Notes under the pieces: model-generated
What the model was told of the DNA's origin: nothing
Database searches by the model: none
What the model saw: only the letters and a program-made list of their open reading frames with translations
NCBI GenBank assembly: GCA_016184105.1
Contig: JACPDI010000014.1
Span: forward strand, 1-64,000
Length of the DNA stretch: 64,000 bases
Reading direction: 5' to 3'
Origin: Acidobacteriota bacterium
GTDB lineage: Bacteria; Acidobacteriota; Vicinamibacteria; Vicinamibacterales; 2-12-FULL-66-21
Shown: positions 37,806 to 46,790 of the stretch, piece after piece
How the letters are laid out: each line of letters begins with the position of its first letter
Position numbering within the stretch: position 1 is the first letter of the stretch
Program-made: the position numbers and the translations under genes

Positions 37806-38808
37806 ACCGTGATGAGTGCGTTCGCGCGCCGGCTCCGGACCAATGGTCGATGAAGTTGATCACGTTCGCGTTGAATTCGCCGGGGTATTCCCGGTAGTGA
37901 AAGTGTCCCGCGTGGTTGGCGATCAGCATCCGCACGCGCGGATTCCGGGCGGACACGACCTCGAGCAGCGCGAGGCCGTTGCGCAGCATCGCCGACGGAT
38001 CGTTCTTTCCCCAGTAGAGAAGAATCGGCATCCGCAGCACGGACTCGGTCCGCACCCGCTCGTGCACCTGCTTCTTCCACGCGTCAAACTGCGATCGCAA
38101 CGGCTCGCCCGCCCCCGCGGCGATCTTCGCCACCGTTTCCCGCGCCTTCGGCAGGCCCGCCATGTAGACGCCGGTCGCAAAGAACCGATCATCGAACGCC
38201 ACGTCCGGCAGGTACGAGATCGCGCGCAGCCGGCACTTCCACTCCTCCGCATCCGGCTCGCGCGGGCAGCCGGCGAGGACTTTCTGCCGATCGGTCTCAC
38301 CGGTATCGGGCGCCGCCGTGTTCGAGTCGACGATCACCAGCGTGCGGACCACCTCCGGGTGCGCCACCGAAAGGAAGAACGCCAGCCCGCCGCCGCGTGA
38401 CTGCCCGACGACGTGCACCTTGTCCAGCTTCATCGTCTGGATGAATCGGAACATGTGAGCGACTTCACCCTGGATGTTGAAGTCCTTGTCGTCTTTCGGG
38501 TTCCCGGTCATGCCGGACGCCAGCTTGTCGGGGGCGAACACGTGGAATCGCCGGCTCAGCCCGGGAATGTTCTTCACCCACGTATTGGCGCTCGAGTGCC
38601 CGGACCAGCCCTCGCCGTGGAGCAGGAGCAGCGGCTCTCCCGTCCCCGCCTCGTAGTAGCGGGTGCGGACGCCGTCCACGTCGATGAATTTCGCGTTCAG
38701 GCCGCCGAGGGCACCATCGGGCGAGACGCCCGCGGGTTGTGCCGCACCGGCCGGCGGGAGGAGCGCGCAGGCGAGCGCAACGGCGAGCGCCGGAATCTTG
38801 AATCTCAT
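37804..38808 (-). CDS. Secreted alpha/beta hydrolase, meta-cleavage-product-hydrolase-like
   Basis: A 334-aa exported hydrolase with signal peptide MRFKIPALAVALACALLPPAGA. The fold's oxyanion region is LLLLHGEGWSGHSS, the nucleophile elbow is VVGQSRGGGLAFFLS (Ser), the acid is in LYWGKNDPSAM and the base in NHAGHFHYREYPGEF. A cap domain lies between about residues 175 and 250. CRLRAISYL is near-identical in pattern to CRLIALGHT of its neighbour, showing tandem duplication. It overlaps that paralogue's stop by 4 bp. The substrate is probably an ester or C-C bond released outside the cytoplasm; not predictable. Confidence 0.85.
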   Translation of the reverse strand: MRFKIPALAVALACALLPPAGAAQPAGVSPDGALGGLNAKFIDVDGVRTRYYEAGTGEPLLLLHGEGWSGHSSANTWVKNIPGLSRRFHVFAPDKLASGMTGNPKDDKDFNIQGEVAHMFRFIQTMKLDKVHVVGQSRGGGLAFFLSVAHPEVVRTLVIVDSNTAAPDTGETDRQKVLAGCPREPDAEEWKCRLRAISYLPDVAFDDRFFATGVYMAGLPKARETVAKIAAGAGEPLRSQFDAWKKQVHERVRTESVLRMPILLYWGKNDPSAMLRNGLALLEVVSARNPRVRMLIANHAGHFHYREYPGEFNANVINFIDHWSGAGARTHSSR

Positions 38809-39818
38809 GAGCGGTTCTTCCAGAAGTCGATAAACGCCACCAGGTCGGCGTTGAATTCTTCGGGGTGTTCGCGGTAGGGAAAGTGTCCGGCTTCGTTGAT
38901 GACGATCATCTTCACGCGCCGGTTCCTGGCGCCGACCACGTCGAAAAACCCGAGCTCACCGCGCATCATCGCGTGCGGGTCGTCGGCATCCCAGGACAGC
39001 GTGTCCTGCTTCGCGCCGTAAATCAGGATCGGCATCTGCAAGACACCCGCGCGCGCCCGGTCCCATGCACGCTCCCGGTACGCCCGGGTCGCCGCCGCGC
39101 GGGCGTCGGCCGGCATCGCAGCGTACTTCGCGCGCGCTTCGCGCGACTTGGGCTGATCGGCCATCCACGCGTCCGCCGCCAGGAACTCGGCATCGAAGGT
39201 GGCTTCGGTGTGGCCGAGCGCGATCAATCGGCATCGCCGTCCCTCGTACGTCGTCTGCGGCGCGCACTTCTCCTGGAGGACGTCCAATTTCGTGGGGCCG
39301 TCACCCGCCGCCGGCATCCCGGGGCCATGCGCCACCACCGTCAGGGTCTTGATGACCTCGGGGTGCTCGACGGCGAGATAGAAGACCAGCGCCCCGCCGG
39401 ACGAATGGCCGACCAGGTGGACCGGCCCGAGCTTCATCGCCTGAATGAAGTCGTACATGTGCCGGACCTCGCCTTCCGTGCCGAGATCCGTGTCGTCGGT
39501 GGGGTTGCCGGTCATGCCGGCGGCGCTCTTGTCCACGGCAAGCACGCGGAAGCGCTGCGCAAGCCCGCGGATGTTGCGCGACCAGTTGTTGGCAGACGAC
39601 GTGGTCCCGCGGCCGCCGCCGTGCACCAGGACCATCGGCTCGCCGCTGCCGTACTCGTAGTACCGCGTCGACACGCCGCGGACCTGGACGAATCTGGGCG
39701 TCAGGCCGTCGACGGCGGCGTCCCTGGCCACCGCCGCTGGTTGTGCGGGCGCTCCGCCGCCCGGCAGGACGGCGGAGCCGAGAAGAAGCGCTGCCGCGAA
39801 CGCAGATGGCCGTCGCAT
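38805..39818 (-). CDS. Secreted alpha/beta hydrolase, tandem paralogue
   Basis: A 337-aa exported hydrolase, signal peptide MRRPSAFAAALLLGSAVLPGGGAPA. Catalytic features are MVLVHGGGRGTTSSANNWSRN, the nucleophile LVGHSSGGALVFYLA, the acid region YGAKQDTLSWDADDPHAMM and the base NEAGHFPYREHPEEF. The frame is open through the receptor gene upstream, but ATG 39818 shares its A with the receptor's TGA stop (TGATG) and begins the signal peptide. It is translationally coupled to both the receptor and the second hydrolase, suggesting that the three act on one imported compound. Confidence 0.85.
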   Translation of the reverse strand: MRRPSAFAAALLLGSAVLPGGGAPAQPAAVARDAAVDGLTPRFVQVRGVSTRYYEYGSGEPMVLVHGGGRGTTSSANNWSRNIRGLAQRFRVLAVDKSAAGMTGNPTDDTDLGTEGEVRHMYDFIQAMKLGPVHLVGHSSGGALVFYLAVEHPEVIKTLTVVAHGPGMPAAGDGPTKLDVLQEKCAPQTTYEGRRCRLIALGHTEATFDAEFLAADAWMADQPKSREARAKYAAMPADARAAATRAYRERAWDRARAGVLQMPILIYGAKQDTLSWDADDPHAMMRGELGFFDVVGARNRRVKMIVINEAGHFPYREHPEEFNADLVAFIDFWKNRS

Positions 39819-42800
39819 CAGAAGACGAACTTGATCCCGAACTGCGCCTGCCGCGACGGCGTGACCGTGCGGGTAATGCGTCCGGCGTCCGCGCGGCGGC
39901 GCGTCGCATTCGTCCACAACGCCCCGACCGGCACCGCGAAGTTGGCGCGGTTGGTGACGTTGAAGATCTGCGCCTCGACGTCGAACCGGCTGCTTCCGCG
40001 CATGCGGAAGCTCTTCGTGAACGACCAGTCCATCGTGAACAGCCCAGGGCCACGCAGGATCCGGGACGGCACGTTGCCGAGGAACCCCGGCTCGTTCAAC
40101 TGGAAGCAGTTCACGTCGAAGTACCGGTCCACGCCCCCGAGGATCACGTTGCCGGGGTTGCACCCCGGCGCCCAGTCGGGGCGATCGCCGAGCGAGCGGG
40201 TGCCGATGTTCTGTCGCGAGCGGTTGAACCCGGTCGCGACGTTGAACGGGTAGCCGCTCTGGACCGTCGTGATGGTGCTCCAGCGCCAGCCGCCGAGCAG
40301 CACGCCGGTCACGCCGGCCAGATTGCGACCGGGCAGATCCCACGTCGTCGTGAAGTTCGCCGAGTGCACCGTCGTGAACGAGCAGTTGCCGCGGCCGGTG
40401 CTCGGATCGCGCGAGTACTGCATCGCGGTGGGGCCGCCCGTGTTCTGCACCGCGTTGTTCAGCTCCCCGGACACATCGTCCTTGCAGTCGGTCCAGGTGT
40501 AGTTCGCGGTGAAACCCAGGCCTTCGGTGGCGCGGCGCTCCACCCGGAACTGCACGGACTTGTACGACGAGGCGTAACTGAAGTTGCCGTAGCCGATGCG
40601 CCCGAAGTTCGGATTCGGGCGCGTCAGGCCCGGCGCCCAGAAGTACCGGCCGTCGGACAGCACCTCGGGCACCAGGCGGTTGCCATAGTCGCTGTTGACG
40701 ATCGTGCCGCTCGGAAGGTGACGGCCCTCGGAGGCCACCCACGAGACCGTCGCGCTCGTCCGCGCGCCCAGCTCCCGCTGGATCGCCGCGTGGTAGGAGT
40801 AGAGCACCGGCGTCTTCGGCCTGTACTCGATCGACGCGATGTCCGGCGCCACGTTGGCGCGCACGAACCCGTCGAAGACATTCGGGAACGATCGCGGCGA
40901 GTTGATGGAGACCTGCGTGGCAATCGGGAAGTTGTTGCTCATCTCGCGCAGGCTGTACGGCGTGATCTGGTTGTAGAACACACCGCCGCCCCCGCGCAGG
41001 CTCGTCCGGCCGTCGCCGAAGACGTCCCAGTTGAAGCCGAGCCTCGGCGCGACGTTCCCCTTCTGCCCGATCAGAATCGGGTTGCCGACGTGCGGCGCGG
41101 GATCCAAAGGCCCGCCGCGCAGGTTCGAGATCTCACCTTCCGCCTCGTCCATCTGCAGCAGCGCTTCCCACCTGAGGCCCGCCGTCATCGTGACGCGGGG
41201 GCCGACCCGAATGCTGTCTTCGGCGTACACCGCGGCCGTCTGGCTGCGGAAGTCGGTCTCCGGCTTGCTGCCCGGCAGCAGGATGTTCACGCGGTCCGCC
41301 CGCCCCCGCAGCAGGTCGCTCAGCGACGCGAAGTCCGTCTCCCCTTTGAGCTGCTCGGCCGCGTACGATCCGTCGTCAGCGGCACGGAGGTACGACGCGC
41401 CGAACTGCCACGAGTGCGCCCCGCGGACGTAGTTCAAATCGAGGTCGAAGCTGATGGCGCGGTGGGTGTACCACACCGGGCCGTTGCCCGACGAGGCCAG
41501 CGCCGAGAGGCCCGACGTGCTGAGCTGCGGAAACTGTCCCGCGCCTGTCGGCGTGGGGCGGTAATCCTCGGCGATGTAGAGCGCGGGATCGATGTCCACG
41601 AGCGCGTGGTTTTCATCGAGGTACCGGTTCCAGTTGTAGCCGAAGCGGACGCTGCCCACCAGCGTCGGCGAGAAGGTGTGGGAGTCCTGCACGCTCCAGA
41701 TCATCTTGTCGCGGAGCGAGTACCCCGCAAACGACGTGGTCGGCTCCGGCGTGAGGCTTTCAGACCAGTCGCCGGTGAACACCGACCACAGCGTGTTATT
41801 CGGCCTGAGCTGATGGTCGACGCGCAGCGTGATGTACTGCTCGTCGATCTTCTGCTCCGGATTGGCGAAGAATTCCGCGGTGCCGTCGCCCAGATCCCGG
41901 CCGTTCGGCAGCGGATAGAGGTTCAGGTAGGGCACCATCTGCGGCGCCACTCCCACGAAGACTTCCTGGCCCGAGGGGCTGGGCACGTACCCCTGGCGCG
42001 CGCGCGCCGTCGGAACGAACCCGAGCAGCGAGAGCCCGAGGCGCTGCCGGAACTGTTCGTAGTTGGTGAAGAAGAACGTCTTCCCCTTCAGGATGGGCCC
42101 GCCCAGAGAGGCGCCGAACTGGTGACGCGTGAAGGGCGGCGGGTCGTCGCCGCGGTCGAAGAAGTTCTTCGCGTCGAATCTGTCATTGCGGAAATATTCG
42201 TAGGCGCTGCCGGCGAACGAGTTGGTGCCGGATTTCGTGATCATGTTGACCACGCCCCCTTGCTTCATCCCGTAGGCCGCGCTGTAGTCGCTCGTCAGCA
42301 CCTTGAATTCCTGCAGCCCTTCGACGCCCATCATGATGTTCGCCGCGCTGACCGGCGCGGTGCCGAACGTCGTGCCCGCGTCCACGCCGTTGAGCAGATA
42401 CCGGTTCTGCTCCGGCCGGGAGCCGCGCACGCTGATGTTCGCGCCGTACAGCCCGTTGTACGCCGCCTGTGACTGCACCCCGGGCTGCAGGACCGCGAGC
42501 TGCTGGATGTCGCGCGCGTTGAGCGGGAGCGCCTGGATCATCTTCTGATCGATGAGTGCACCGACGGATGTAGACGTGGTCTCGACGACGGGCGCTTCGC
42601 TCGTGACGGTCACCGTTTCCCGCAGCGACCCGACCTCGAGCGTGAAGTTGATGACCACCTCGGCTCCGACGGTCAACTGGATGTTTTGGCGGATCTGGGT
42701 CTTGAACCCTTCCATTTCGGACCGGATTTCATACGGCCCAATCGGCAGCTGCGGCACGCGGTACCGCCCCTGGCCGTCGGTGACCGCCGCATGGACCTGC

Positions 42801-42958
42801 TCCGTGCCCGTGTGCTTGATCGTGACGGTCGCGCCAGGCAGCACGCCGCCGCTGTTGTCGGTGACCGTGCCCAGCATGGTCGCCGTCGTCTGCGCCTGCA
42901 GCGGCGCCGAGAGACCGAGCACGACCATCGCGGACAGGAACACCCTGCGACACTTCAT
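39818..42958 (-). CDS. Oar-like TonB-dependent receptor
   Basis: A 1046-aa outer-membrane receptor. Signal peptide MKCRRVFLSAMVVLGLSAPLQA; carboxypeptidase-regulatory domain TMLGTVTDNSGGVLPGATVTIKHTG; plug domain IQALPLNARDIQQLAVLQPG, YLLNGVDAGTTFG, KQGGVVNMITKSGTNSFAGSAYEYF; then a large barrel ending AQFGIKFVF. Without ligand data the substrate is unknown, but its position in a catabolic operon between hydrolases suggests uptake of the compound they process. I chose ATG 42958, with GGGAGGA upstream and an ATGA overlap with the preceding hydrolase gene. Intact, unlike the receptor at 12459. Confidence 0.9.
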   Translation of the reverse strand: MKCRRVFLSAMVVLGLSAPLQAQTTATMLGTVTDNSGGVLPGATVTIKHTGTEQVHAAVTDGQGRYRVPQLPIGPYEIRSEMEGFKTQIRQNIQLTVGAEVVINFTLEVGSLRETVTVTSEAPVVETTSTSVGALIDQKMIQALPLNARDIQQLAVLQPGVQSQAAYNGLYGANISVRGSRPEQNRYLLNGVDAGTTFGTAPVSAANIMMGVEGLQEFKVLTSDYSAAYGMKQGGVVNMITKSGTNSFAGSAYEYFRNDRFDAKNFFDRGDDPPPFTRHQFGASLGGPILKGKTFFFTNYEQFRQRLGLSLLGFVPTARARQGYVPSPSGQEVFVGVAPQMVPYLNLYPLPNGRDLGDGTAEFFANPEQKIDEQYITLRVDHQLRPNNTLWSVFTGDWSESLTPEPTTSFAGYSLRDKMIWSVQDSHTFSPTLVGSVRFGYNWNRYLDENHALVDIDPALYIAEDYRPTPTGAGQFPQLSTSGLSALASSGNGPVWYTHRAISFDLDLNYVRGAHSWQFGASYLRAADDGSYAAEQLKGETDFASLSDLLRGRADRVNILLPGSKPETDFRSQTAAVYAEDSIRVGPRVTMTAGLRWEALLQMDEAEGEISNLRGGPLDPAPHVGNPILIGQKGNVAPRLGFNWDVFGDGRTSLRGGGGVFYNQITPYSLREMSNNFPIATQVSINSPRSFPNVFDGFVRANVAPDIASIEYRPKTPVLYSYHAAIQRELGARTSATVSWVASEGRHLPSGTIVNSDYGNRLVPEVLSDGRYFWAPGLTRPNPNFGRIGYGNFSYASSYKSVQFRVERRATEGLGFTANYTWTDCKDDVSGELNNAVQNTGGPTAMQYSRDPSTGRGNCSFTTVHSANFTTTWDLPGRNLAGVTGVLLGGWRWSTITTVQSGYPFNVATGFNRSRQNIGTRSLGDRPDWAPGCNPGNVILGGVDRYFDVNCFQLNEPGFLGNVPSRILRGPGLFTMDWSFTKSFRMRGSSRFDVEAQIFNVTNRANFAVPVGALWTNATRRRADAGRITRTVTPSRQAQFGIKFVF

Positions 42959-44043
42959 GACGTCCTCCCATTCAGTACTTGCTGGCGTCGGCGCGAGGTG
43001 TGGTGCGCGTGCTTCAGGTGCTTGTCGAAGAACGCCATCACCAGATCGAACGCCTTCCGCTGGATCGCGTCCGGCTTGTACGCGCCGTCCGGCCCCGCGT
43101 ACAAGAAGCCGTACCCGTGTACCGGATGATCGAAGCTGGCCCAGGTCGAATCCTTCCCTGCTTCCTTCATCCACTCGTGTGTCAGCTTGAAGATTCCCTG
43201 CAGGTGGTCATCGTCTCGGCCGAGGTGAAGAAACGGCGTGCGGATCGGCTGGATGCGGGCCATCGCCCGGCGTTTGTCGGCGTGCGTCCGGACCACCTCG
43301 ATGTCCTGGTACTGGATTTCGGTGCCCTTGCGGGGCGCCGCCGGTCCGGTATCGACGCCGAGAAACTCGTGCGCCGCCCCCTCGTTCGGCACCGCGGCGC
43401 CGAACGTGATCTCGCTCGCGGCTTTCAGCATCAACTCGCCGCTGTGGCTCACGCCGTAGGTGCCGACGGCGTCCTTGTCCACGTACGGCAAGGACTGCAG
43501 GTAGTGGATGAGGGCGATGTAGTCGTCTGAGTCGAGGGAGGGATTTGACTTCAGCGTGCGCTGGCCGCCGCTGATGTTGTCGGAGAGGTTCTCGGACCGG
43601 TCGATTTTCTCGTACAGATAAGGAATCTCGTTGCGGTACTCGGCGTACGCGACGACGTAGCCACGCCCGAGCATCTCGTCTGTCATAGGGCCGAGGCGGC
43701 CGACCTGCCGCTCGACTTCGGGCATACCGCCGGCGCCATTGCCGGATCTCATTAGAATCGCGGGGAACGGACCCTTGCCGGCAGGCTTGCGAATGCCGAC
43801 CGGAACGTAGATCTCGTCTCGCGTGAGCACGAAGGTCAGGTCGACGGGAGTTGACGCGCCCGCGATCGTTTTCGTGATGGTGTAGCCGTGAACGGTAGCG
43901 TGAAGTGCGGGTGGGGCGCCCGGAACACCCTTGGCCTGGCCGGGCGCGGGGCGCGATTCGCGCGCGCCGGGTCCCGCCATGCTTGACGCACCAGCCGCCG
44001 CAAACACCAGGGCCGCCGCGAACCCGGAAAGACGAAGAGTCAT
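42955..44043 (-). CDS. Secreted alpha/beta hydrolase of the dienelactone/prolyl-peptidase-like group
   Basis: A 362-aa exported enzyme and the first gene of the leftward operon. The signal peptide covers about residues 1-26 (MTLRLSGFAAALVFAAAGAS). FPAILMRSGNGAGG is the oxyanion region, VGTYGVSHSGELML carries the nucleophile Ser, GRDDDHLQG the acidic residue and FDHPVHGYGFLY the base His. The same C-terminal pattern (DHPVHGY) occurs in the hydrolase at 54157, so they are relatives within one island. ATG 44043 is preferred over 44082. Expression is predicted from the divergent promoter at 44107-44135. Confidence 0.85.
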   Translation of the reverse strand: MTLRLSGFAAALVFAAAGASSMAGPGARESRPAPGQAKGVPGAPPALHATVHGYTITKTIAGASTPVDLTFVLTRDEIYVPVGIRKPAGKGPFPAILMRSGNGAGGMPEVERQVGRLGPMTDEMLGRGYVVAYAEYRNEIPYLYEKIDRSENLSDNISGGQRTLKSNPSLDSDDYIALIHYLQSLPYVDKDAVGTYGVSHSGELMLKAASEITFGAAVPNEGAAHEFLGVDTGPAAPRKGTEIQYQDIEVVRTHADKRRAMARIQPIRTPFLHLGRDDDHLQGIFKLTHEWMKEAGKDSTWASFDHPVHGYGFLYAGPDGAYKPDAIQRKAFDLVMAFFDKHLKHAHHTSRRRQQVLNGRTS

Positions 44044-44085
44044 GGGGTGCCTCCGCGGCTGGCAGGAAAGTCCGAGGGACACCGA

Positions 44086-44168
44086 TTGCTGCCAGTGTTG
44101 GGCGGCACTATAATCAGACCATTAGACCATGTCAAGCCTATTGGTCTTGTGATATGGTGGTCATACCA
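44086..44168. promoter_or_regulatory. Overlapping divergent promoters with FCD-regulator operator sites
   Basis: Rightward: TTGCTG (44086-44091), 17 bp, TATAAT (44109-44114). Leftward: TTGACA (44135-44130), 17 bp, TATAGT (44112-44107). The two -10 boxes overlap. The leftward spacer contains TGGTCT twice as a direct repeat. TGGTCATACCA at 44158-44168, immediately before the regulator's ATG, is an exact TGGT-N3-ACCA palindrome, the operator form used by PdhR/LldR-type FCD regulators; another TGGTCT half-site lies at 44142-44147. Autoregulation together with control of both arms is inferred. Confidence 0.72.
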
Positions 44169-44894
44169 ATGTATAGGACAGTCCAGCAGCCATCCAGGCT
44201 GTATGAACAGATCGTCGAGCAAATCGAGGCGTCGGTCGTCGGCGGGTCGCTGAAGCCGGGCGACCAGCTTCCGCCGGAGCGGGAGCTGGCGGAGCGGTTC
44301 GGCGTCAGCCGGACCGCCGTGCGCGAGGCGATCAAGACGCTGCGCGAGAAGGGGCTCGTCGAAGCCTTCCCCGGCCGCGGTACGTTTATTACCAACCAGA
44401 CCACGCAGAACATGCGCGGGTCGCTCGCGCGCATCGCGCGCACGGCGCAGGACGAGGGGCTCACCCATCTCGTGGAAGTCCGCGAGATTCTCGAGCCCGA
44501 GATCGCCGCGCGTGCCGCCGCCCGCCGCCGGCGGGACGCCGACCTGACGGCGATGCGAGAGGCGGTGAGCGCCATGGACGCCGCGCTCGATGACGCCGAC
44601 GCCTTCGTCGAGGGGGACCTCGACTTCCACCTCGCGCTCGCCGAGGCGTCCGCCAATCCGATCTTCCTGACCCTGATCGACTCGATCGTGGGACTGCTGC
44701 GCGAGCAGCGCAGCCGCATCTCGTTCGTGCCGGGCGGTGCGGAGCGGGGACAGTTTCACCACAAGCGCATTCTCGCGGCGGTCGAGGCGGGGGACGCCGA
44801 CGCGGCCCGAGACGCGATGCGCGATCACATGAAGCAGGTTCGCGAGGACTCGGAGGCAGGCGCGCGGATCCAGGCGGAAACGACGCAGCCCTGA
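44169..44894 (+). CDS. FCD-family GntR regulator of the catabolic island
   Basis: A 241-aa regulator, MYRTVQQPSRLYEQIVEQIE at the N-terminus. Winged HTH: GSLKPGDQLPPERELAERFGVSRTAVREAIKTLREKGLVEAFPGRGTFI. The FCD domain holds the family metal/ligand-site residues: EVREILEPEIAARAA, the Asp-x3-His of DLDFHLALAEAS, and FHHKRILAAVEAGDADAARDAMRDHM. ATG 44169 abuts the operator palindrome; ATG 44154 is an alternative but would start within it. FCD regulators usually respond to a carboxylate intermediate, fitting the dicarboxylate-type transporter and 2-oxoacid dehydrogenase genes downstream. Confidence 0.9.
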   Translation: MYRTVQQPSRLYEQIVEQIEASVVGGSLKPGDQLPPERELAERFGVSRTAVREAIKTLREKGLVEAFPGRGTFITNQTTQNMRGSLARIARTAQDEGLTHLVEVREILEPEIAARAAARRRRDADLTAMREAVSAMDAALDDADAFVEGDLDFHLALAEASANPIFLTLIDSIVGLLREQRSRISFVPGGAERGQFHHKRILAAVEAGDADAARDAMRDHMKQVREDSEAGARIQAETTQP

Positions 44895-44913
44895 GCCTCC
44901 CATCGAATGGCGT

Positions 44914-45795
44914 ATGGCAAATCTCGGCTTTGTAGGTCTGGGCACGATGGGCGGCCAGATGGTCAAGCGGCTGCTCGACCACGGGCACGTGGTCACCGGC
45001 TACAACCGCACGCGCTCGAAGGCCGGCTGGCTGATCGACGCGGGGATGAAGTGGGCTGACTCCCCGCGCGAGGCCGCGCAGGCCGGGGACGTGATTTTCA
45101 GCATGGTGACGGACACCAGGGCGCTGAAAGCCATCACCGACGGGCCCGACGGCATCCTGTCGGCGCTCGGGCCGGGCAAGACCTACATCGATATCAGCAC
45201 CGTCAGCCCGGCGGTCAGCCGCGAGGTGGCGGCCCGGGTCGCAGAGACCGGCGCGGTCATGCTCGACGCGCCCGTGTCGGGCAGCGTCATCACGCTGCAG
45301 GAGGGCAAGCTGTCGCTGATGGTGGGCGGGCCGACGGACGCGTTCGACCGCGTGAAGCCGATCCTGCAGGACATCGGCCCCAAGGTGACGCACGTCGGCG
45401 ACAACGGCCTGGCCGTCTGCATGAAGATCGCCGTCAACCTGAGTCTTGCGGTCCAGATGCTCGCGTTCAGCGAAGCCGTGCTGCTCGCCGAGAAGAGCGG
45501 CATCCCGCGCGCGACCGCGGTCGACGTCCTGACCAACAGCGCGATCGCCTCACCGATGGTGAAGTACCGCGGCCCGTTCGTGCTCGCCCTGCCGCCGGAA
45601 GCCTGGTTCAACTGCGACATGATGCAGAAGGATCTGAACCTCGCGATCGAGATGGGGCAGCGTCTGGGCGTGCCGCTGCCCACCACCGCCGTGAGCAACG
45701 CGTTTCTCTCCGCCGCGCGCGGGATGGGGCTCAGGGCCGAGGACTTCGCGGTGATGTTCGACGTGCTGGCGTCGATGTCCGGGGTGTCCCGATGA
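44914..45795 (+). CDS. 3-hydroxyisobutyrate-dehydrogenase-family oxidoreductase
   Basis: A 293-aa NAD(P)-dependent beta-hydroxyacid dehydrogenase. The N-terminal Rossmann fingerprint is NLGFVGLGTMGGQMVKRLLDHGHVVTGYNRT, the substrate loop is DAPVSGSVITLQEGKLSLMVGG and the catalytic lysine region is GLAVCMKIAVNLSL. KDLNLAIEMGQRLGVPLPTTA is the C-terminal interdomain helix. It could oxidise a 3-hydroxy acid to a semialdehyde, or reduce one, which would link it to the aldehyde dehydrogenase five genes on. The stop overlaps the E1alpha start by 4 bp. First catalytic gene after the regulator. Confidence 0.88.
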   Translation: MANLGFVGLGTMGGQMVKRLLDHGHVVTGYNRTRSKAGWLIDAGMKWADSPREAAQAGDVIFSMVTDTRALKAITDGPDGILSALGPGKTYIDISTVSPAVSREVAARVAETGAVMLDAPVSGSVITLQEGKLSLMVGGPTDAFDRVKPILQDIGPKVTHVGDNGLAVCMKIAVNLSLAVQMLAFSEAVLLAEKSGIPRATAVDVLTNSAIASPMVKYRGPFVLALPPEAWFNCDMMQKDLNLAIEMGQRLGVPLPTTAVSNAFLSAARGMGLRAEDFAVMFDVLASMSGVSR

Positions 45796-46790
45796 GCACG
45801 GTCGTCCGGAAGGCGGGCGTCGAGCCGGCGGTGACCGCGGCCCGCTGGCTGGAGATGTACGCGCAGATGGTCCAGATCCGCGCGTTCGAGGAGAAGGTCA
45901 ACGACCTCTACACGAGCGCGATCATGCCCGGGCTCGCGCATCTCTACACCGGGCAGGAAGCGGTCGCGGTGGGCGTCTGCCAGGCCCTGCGCCGCGACGA
46001 CTACGTGACCAGCACGCACCGCGGCCACGGCCACTGCCTGGCCAAGGGGGCCTCGCCGGATCGGATGTTCGCGGAGCTGCTCGGCAAGGAAGCCGGGTAC
46101 TGCGCGGGCAAGGGGGGCTCGATGCACATCGCCGACCCCGACACCGGCAACCTCGGCGCCAACGCGATCGTCGGCGGCAGCACCGGCATCGCGACCGGCG
46201 CGGCGTTCAGCGCGCGCTGGCTGAAGACCGGCCGCGTCTCCGTCTGTTTCTTCGGCGAGGGGGCGCTCGGCCAGGGCGTGCTGTACGAAGTGATGAACAT
46301 CGCGCAGCTCTGGAGCCTGCCGGTCATCTACGTCTGCGAGAACAACCAGTACAACGAGTACACGCATTTCACCGAGACGACCGCGGGGGACATCCTCGCG
46401 CGCGCCGCCGCGTTCGGCCTGGCGCGCGAGCGCGTCGACGGGCAGGAGGTCGCCGCGGTGTTCGCCGCCGCCTCACGGCTCGTCGAGCGGGCGCGGCAGG
46501 GGGCGGGCCCCGGCTTCCTGCTCTGCGAGACGTACCGGTATCACGGCCACCACGTCGGCGACATCAGCCGCTCGTACTATCGCAGCAAGGAGGAGGAACA
46601 GGACTGGGCCGCCAACCGCGATCCGATCGCGCGTTTCGGCGACTGGCTGCGCGGCCAGGGGCTGGCCGACGCGGCCGCGCTCGGCGAACTGCGCGCGCGC
46701 GTCACCGCCGAGATCGACGCCGCGGCACAGTTCGCGCTGAACGCGCCGTACCCCGATCCCTCGCAGGTGGAACGCCATGTCTACGCGTGA
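45792..46790 (+). CDS. 2-oxoacid dehydrogenase E1 component, alpha subunit
   Basis: A 332-aa thiamine-diphosphate subunit of a pyruvate/acetoin/branched-chain-type complex. TSTHRGHGHCLAKG contains the phosphorylation-loop-like histidines, GKGGSMHIADPDTGNLGANAIVGG is the family core, and FGEGALGQGVLYEVMNIAQLWSLPVIYVCENN is the TPP/Mg motif. CETYRYHGHHVGDISRSYYRSKEE marks it as PdhA/AcoA-like. It overlaps E1beta by 14 bp. No E3 subunit is in the window, so dihydrolipoamide dehydrogenase must be borrowed from elsewhere. Confidence 0.9.
   Translation: MSTVVRKAGVEPAVTAARWLEMYAQMVQIRAFEEKVNDLYTSAIMPGLAHLYTGQEAVAVGVCQALRRDDYVTSTHRGHGHCLAKGASPDRMFAELLGKEAGYCAGKGGSMHIADPDTGNLGANAIVGGSTGIATGAAFSARWLKTGRVSVCFFGEGALGQGVLYEVMNIAQLWSLPVIYVCENNQYNEYTHFTETTAGDILARAAAFGLARERVDGQEVAAVFAAASRLVERARQGAGPGFLLCETYRYHGHHVGDISRSYYRSKEEEQDWAANRDPIARFGDWLRGQGLADAAALGELRARVTAEIDAAAQFALNAPYPDPSQVERHVYA

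Noticed and set aside
33264-44043. Transposon or integron explanation for the deletion scars
   Set aside because: No transposase, terminal inverted repeats or target-site duplications are visible near 33090 or 37800; simple deletion or assembly collapse is sufficient.
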